From Clostridia bacterium (lineage in GTDB: Bacteria; Bacillota; Clostridia; Oscillospirales; Oscillospiraceae), in assembly GCA_021153265.1 (NCBI GenBank), contig JAGKTU010000094.1, positions 1 through 8,244 on the forward strand: a stretch of DNA of 8,244 nucleotides, read 5' to 3'. Below the pieces are notes generated by a model, which did not search any database, was not told the origin of the DNA, and saw only the letters and a list, made by a program, of their open reading frames with translations. The stretch's first letter is position 1. Every line of letters begins with the position of its first letter. Shown here piece by piece: positions 5,688 through 8,244 of this stretch. A program made the translations under genes and the position numbers.

Positions 5688-7073
5688 TTAGCACTCCACG
5701 ATGGAGTAGGTAGCCACATTCTCCTCCTTGGCCTTGCGCTCCTCCAGGAACTTCTCAGCCAGGTTGGGGAAGGCGATGTAGCTCAGCACATCCTCATCGG
5801 ACTTGGCCAGATCGCCCAGTTTCTCACGGGTGGGCTCCACGATGGGGGCCAGGGTGTCGGCGTAGCGGCCGGTGATGGGCTGCTCGTCGCCCAGGATCAG
5901 CTTCTGGACCTCGGGATCGATGGGAGCGGGGGTACGGCCGTACTCGCCGCGGCAGTAAGCCTTAACTTCCTTGGAGACCTTCTTGTAGCGCTCGCCCTGC
6001 AGCACGTTGGTAACGGCCTGAACGCCGACCATCTGGCTGGTGGGGGTGACCAGGGGAGGATAGCCCAGATCCTTACGGACCTTGGGAGTCTCGATCAGAG
6101 CCTCGTCGAACTTGTCCAGAGCGTTCATCTGCTTCAGCTGGCTCAGCAGATTGGACAGCATGCCGCCGGGGATCTGATAGGTCAGGCACTGGGTGTCGGT
6201 GGCCATGGACTTGGGCATCAGAGTGCCGTCGGCAACAAACTGGTCACGAACGGTCTTGAAGTAGTCGGCCATCTTCTTGGTGCAGCTGTCGTCCAGATCC
6301 ACCTGGTAGCCCAGCTGACGCAGAGCGTAAGCCAGAGTCTCGGTAGCGGGCTGGGAAGTACCGCCGGAGAAGGGGGAGATAGCGGTGTCGATGATGTCTA
6401 CGCCAGCCTCGACAGCCTTCAGGTAGGTCATGAAAGCAAGACCGGTGGTGGAGTGGGTGTGCAGGTCGATGGGCATGCCGGGAACGGCGTCCTTAATGGC
6501 GGAAACCAGATCGTAAGCCTCCTGGGGGCCCATGATGCCGGCCATATCCTTAATGCAGATGGTGGAAGCGCCCATTTCCTTCAGCTCCTTGACCATCTGC
6601 ACGTACTTGGCGTGGGTGTGGACAGGAGAGGTGGTGTAGGAGATGGTGCCGGAAGCGATGGCGCCGGCGTTGACGGTGGCTTCCATTGCGACCTTCAGGT
6701 TGTTGACGTCGTTCAGAGCGTCGAAGATACGGATGATGTCCATACCGTTCTCGACAGCCTTCTTGACGAAGAGCTTGACGAAGTCATCGGGGTAGTGGGA
6801 GTAGCCCAGAACGTTCTGACCGCGCAGCAGCATCTGCAGCTTGGTGTTGGGGGCAGCAGCGCGGATCTTACGCAGACGCTCCCAGGGATCTTCGTTCAGG
6901 TAGCGCAGGCAGACGTCAAAGGTAGCGCCGCCCCAGCACTCGATTGCGTAGTAACCGGCCTTGTCGATGGTAGAGAGCATGGGCTCGAACTTCTCGAAGG
7001 GCAGGCGGGTTGCGATGAGAGACTGGTTGGCGTCACGCAGAACAGTCTCCACAAACTGAACTTTTTGTGCCAT
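5688..7073 (-). CDS. oadA: Oxaloacetate decarboxylase alpha subunit (carboxyltransferase)
   Basis: Cytoplasmic carboxyltransferase that moves the carboxyl group from oxaloacetate to biotin, releasing pyruvate. The 461 residues cover the HMGL-like TIM barrel and the conserved PycB/OadA C-terminal region but no biotinyl domain, which is a separate gene here. Visible active-site elements: RDANQS with metal ligand Asp14, Lys175 in CIKDMAG (carbamylated in the family), and His205/His207 in DLHTHS. The start at 7073 is set by GGAGG ten bases upstream and by the family N-terminus MAQKVQFVETVLRDANQS. The frame stays open upstream to a TTG at 7193, but those 40 residues look random and have no ribosome site. 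First gene of the operon. The same fold occurs in pyruvate carboxylase B and transcarboxylase 5S; the oadG and oadB neighbours decide for the decarboxylase. Confidence 0.96.
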   Translation of the reverse strand: MAQKVQFVETVLRDANQSLIATRLPFEKFEPMLSTIDKAGYYAIECWGGATFDVCLRYLNEDPWERLRKIRAAAPNTKLQMLLRGQNVLGYSHYPDDFVKLFVKKAVENGMDIIRIFDALNDVNNLKVAMEATVNAGAIASGTISYTTSPVHTHAKYVQMVKELKEMGASTICIKDMAGIMGPQEAYDLVSAIKDAVPGMPIDLHTHSTTGLAFMTYLKAVEAGVDIIDTAISPFSGGTSQPATETLAYALRQLGYQVDLDDSCTKKMADYFKTVRDQFVADGTLMPKSMATDTQCLTYQIPGGMLSNLLSQLKQMNALDKFDEALIETPKVRKDLGYPPLVTPTSQMVGVQAVTNVLQGERYKKVSKEVKAYCRGEYGRTPAPIDPEVQKLILGDEQPITGRYADTLAPIVEPTREKLGDLAKSDEDVLSYIAFPNLAEKFLEERKAKEENVATYSIVEC

Positions 7074-7217
7074 TTGTGTATAACCTCCGTAGATGGATTT
7101 TGGGTGAACGGCATAGGCCGCTTCAATATGTTTCCGGCGGCAGGAAAGACCCGAACCGCCGTAAAAATACGATAAAAGACGGGCTTTTCTCAAGAAGACC
7201 CAATCTTCACCAAATAC

Positions 7218-7246
7218 AGTTTACCACAAAACACCATAGATGTAAA
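7218..7246 (-). promoter_or_regulatory. Promoter of the oad operon
   Basis: On the minus strand TTTACA (7246-7241) and TAAACT (7223-7218) are separated by 17 bp, 5/6 and 4/6 matches to the sigma-70/SigA consensus. Transcription would start near 7211, leaving a leader of about 138 bases before oadA. Confidence 0.65.
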
Positions 7247-7323
7247 TAGATTTTTTCCGTTTTTCGGTATAATTATATCGTTTTTAACCGGGGGAAAGCA
7301 GGCGGTTTGTACAAAATACTAAA

Positions 7324-7352
7324 TTGATTTTTTGCCTTTTTTCGTGTATGAT
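7324..7352 (+). promoter_or_regulatory. Promoter of pckA
   Basis: TTGATT (7324-7329) and TATGAT (7347-7352) are separated by exactly 17 bp, a strong match to the housekeeping consensus. The expected start near 7359 gives a leader of about 82 bases with a weak GGAAAA/TTTTCC inverted repeat (7381-7399). Confidence 0.75.
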
Positions 7353-7440
7353 AAAATTGCAAAATATGGGGTACCAAAAAGGAAAATGAAATCTTTTCCG
7401 AAGGTATCACTTTTATATTAAAATGAAAGAGGTTATCATC

Positions 7441-8244
7441 ATGATCGATCTGAGCAAGTACGGCATTACCGGCACCACCGAGATCATCCACAACCCCTCC
7501 TACGAAGAGCTGGCCAAGGCTGAGCTGGATCCCGCTCTGGAAGGCTACGAGAAGGGTCGGCTGACCGAGCTGGACACCATCAACGTTATGACCGGCGTCT
7601 ACACCGGCCGCAGCCCCTCCGACAAGTACATTGTCATGGACGAGAACTCCAAGAACACCGTTTGGTGGACTTCCCCCGAGTTCAAGAACGACAACCACCC
7701 CATGAGCGAAGAGGTCTGGGCTAACGTTAAGGACCTGGCTATGAAGCAGCTGTCCGGCCCCAAGAAGCTGTACGTCATCGACGCTTTCTGCGGCGCCAAT
7801 GCTGACACCCGTATGTGTGTCCGTTTCGTCATGGAAGTGGCATGGCAGGCTCACTTCGTCAAGAACATGTTCATCGTTCCCTCCGAGGAGGAGCTGAAGA
7901 ACTTCGAGCCCGACTTCGTGGTCTACAACGCTTCCAAGGCTTCCGTCGAGAACTTCAAGGAGCTGGGTCTGAACTCCTCCACCTGTGTTGCCTTCAACAT
8001 CACTTCCCGTGAGCAGGTCATCCTGAACACCTGGTACGGCGGCGAGATGAAGAAGGGTATGTTCTCCATGATGAACTACTACCTGCCCCTGAAGGGCATC
8101 GCTTCCATGCACTGCTCCGCCAACACCGACATGGAAGGCCGCAACACCGCTCTGTTCTTCGGCCTGTCCGGCACCGGCAAGACCACCCTGTCCACCGACC
8201 CCAAGCGTCTGCTGATCGGCGACGACGAGCACGGCTGGGACGAC
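7441..8244 (+). CDS. pckA: ATP-dependent PEP carboxykinase, partial (C-terminus beyond window)
   Basis: Interconverts oxaloacetate + ATP with PEP + CO2 + ADP in the cytoplasm; in many gut anaerobes it can run in the carboxylating, ATP-forming direction. The window holds 268 codons, about half of the usual length near 530. Visible signatures: TGRSPSDKY (substrate Arg57), YGGEMKKG (Tyr199, metal-binding Lys205), MHCSAN (His224), the P-loop GLSGTGKTTLS (241-251, Lys247) and the start of the GDDEHGW metal/nucleotide segment. These mark the ATP-type rather than the GTP-type enzyme. ATG 7441 is preferred because AGAGG lies 8 bases upstream; an in-frame ATG at 7423 lacks a ribosome site. Codon use is strongly biased to C-ending codons, as expected for a highly expressed gene. 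Divergent from the oad operon, with which it shares oxaloacetate. Confidence 0.97.
   Translation, partial: MIDLSKYGITGTTEIIHNPSYEELAKAELDPALEGYEKGRLTELDTINVMTGVYTGRSPSDKYIVMDENSKNTVWWTSPEFKNDNHPMSEEVWANVKDLAMKQLSGPKKLYVIDAFCGANADTRMCVRFVMEVAWQAHFVKNMFIVPSEEELKNFEPDFVVYNASKASVENFKELGLNSSTCVAFNITSREQVILNTWYGGEMKKGMFSMMNYYLPLKGIASMHCSANTDMEGRNTALFFGLSGTGKTTLSTDPKRLLIGDDEHGWDD

Larger units (their letters stand above)
7074..7440. other. 367-bp divergent control region between oadA and pckA
   Basis: It holds one promoter per strand, with 77 bp between their -35 boxes, and the two leaders. The space between the promoters is AT-rich and contains a palindromic TATAATTATA (7268-7277) that could be an operator or simply AT-rich DNA. 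The oadA leader side carries two hairpin-forming stretches. I see no small gene with a ribosome site, no recognisable riboswitch or T-box and no attenuator with a U-run. Confidence 0.7.

Noticed and set aside
5268..7175. 635-codon plus-strand frame across oadG and oadA
   Set aside because: Antisense shadow of highly biased coding sequence; low-complexity Gly/Leu/Val/His composition and no known domain.
7074..7193. 40-residue N-terminal extension of OadA from a TTG
   Set aside because: No ribosome site at the TTG; the well-placed GGAGG and family N-terminus set the start at 7073.
7268..7277. TATAAT hexamers on both strands as extra promoters
   Set aside because: At 17-bp spacing neither strand has an acceptable -35, and each transcription unit has a better promoter.
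7273..8232. 319-codon minus-strand frame across pckA
   Set aside because: Antisense to an unmistakable PEP carboxykinase; composition typical of a shadow.

Overview
The window looks like chromosome of an anaerobic, gut-type Bacillota, most likely the Oscillospiraceae/Clostridia. The reasons are strong GGAGG ribosome sites, a membrane oxaloacetate decarboxylase with separately encoded subunits, an ATP-type PEP carboxykinase, and a hairpin-rich intergenic repeat of a kind I associate with this group. The taxonomic call is inference, not a database result.

Layout. At the left edge, on the minus strand, is a two-component system: an OmpR-type response regulator followed after 3 bases by a sensor histidine kinase that runs off the window. 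Its promoter region (about 1862-1932) has an extended -10 and 11-bp-phased TTYAC-type repeats. A non-coding structured element bounded by 18-bp inverted repeats follows (1991-2242), with a third copy of the terminal repeat at 2324-2341, only 26 bases before uppP. uppP (plus strand, undecaprenyl-diphosphatase) ends at a strong UUCG-loop terminator.

Facing it on the minus strand is a four-gene operon, oadA - oadG - tandem-biotinyl carrier - oadB. It encodes a sodium-pumping oxaloacetate decarboxylase: OadA moves the carboxyl group of oxaloacetate to biotin on the carrier, OadB decarboxylates carboxybiotin and exports Na+, and OadG is the small membrane anchor/assembly subunit. Just past oadB lies a decayed 3' tail of a second, diverged oadB-like gene (3277-3345). 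Divergent from the operon, across a 367-bp region with a recognisable promoter on each strand, is pckA, cut by the right edge. Oxaloacetate is the shared metabolite: PEP carboxykinase interconverts it with PEP, while the decarboxylase turns it to pyruvate and stores the energy as a Na+ gradient.

Points most worth a second look are the mirror-symmetric repeat element with swapped but still paired stems, the two biotinyl domains in one carrier protein, the oadB tail relic, and the phased repeats at the two-component promoter. I see no CRISPR array, tRNA, rRNA, phage or transposase gene.
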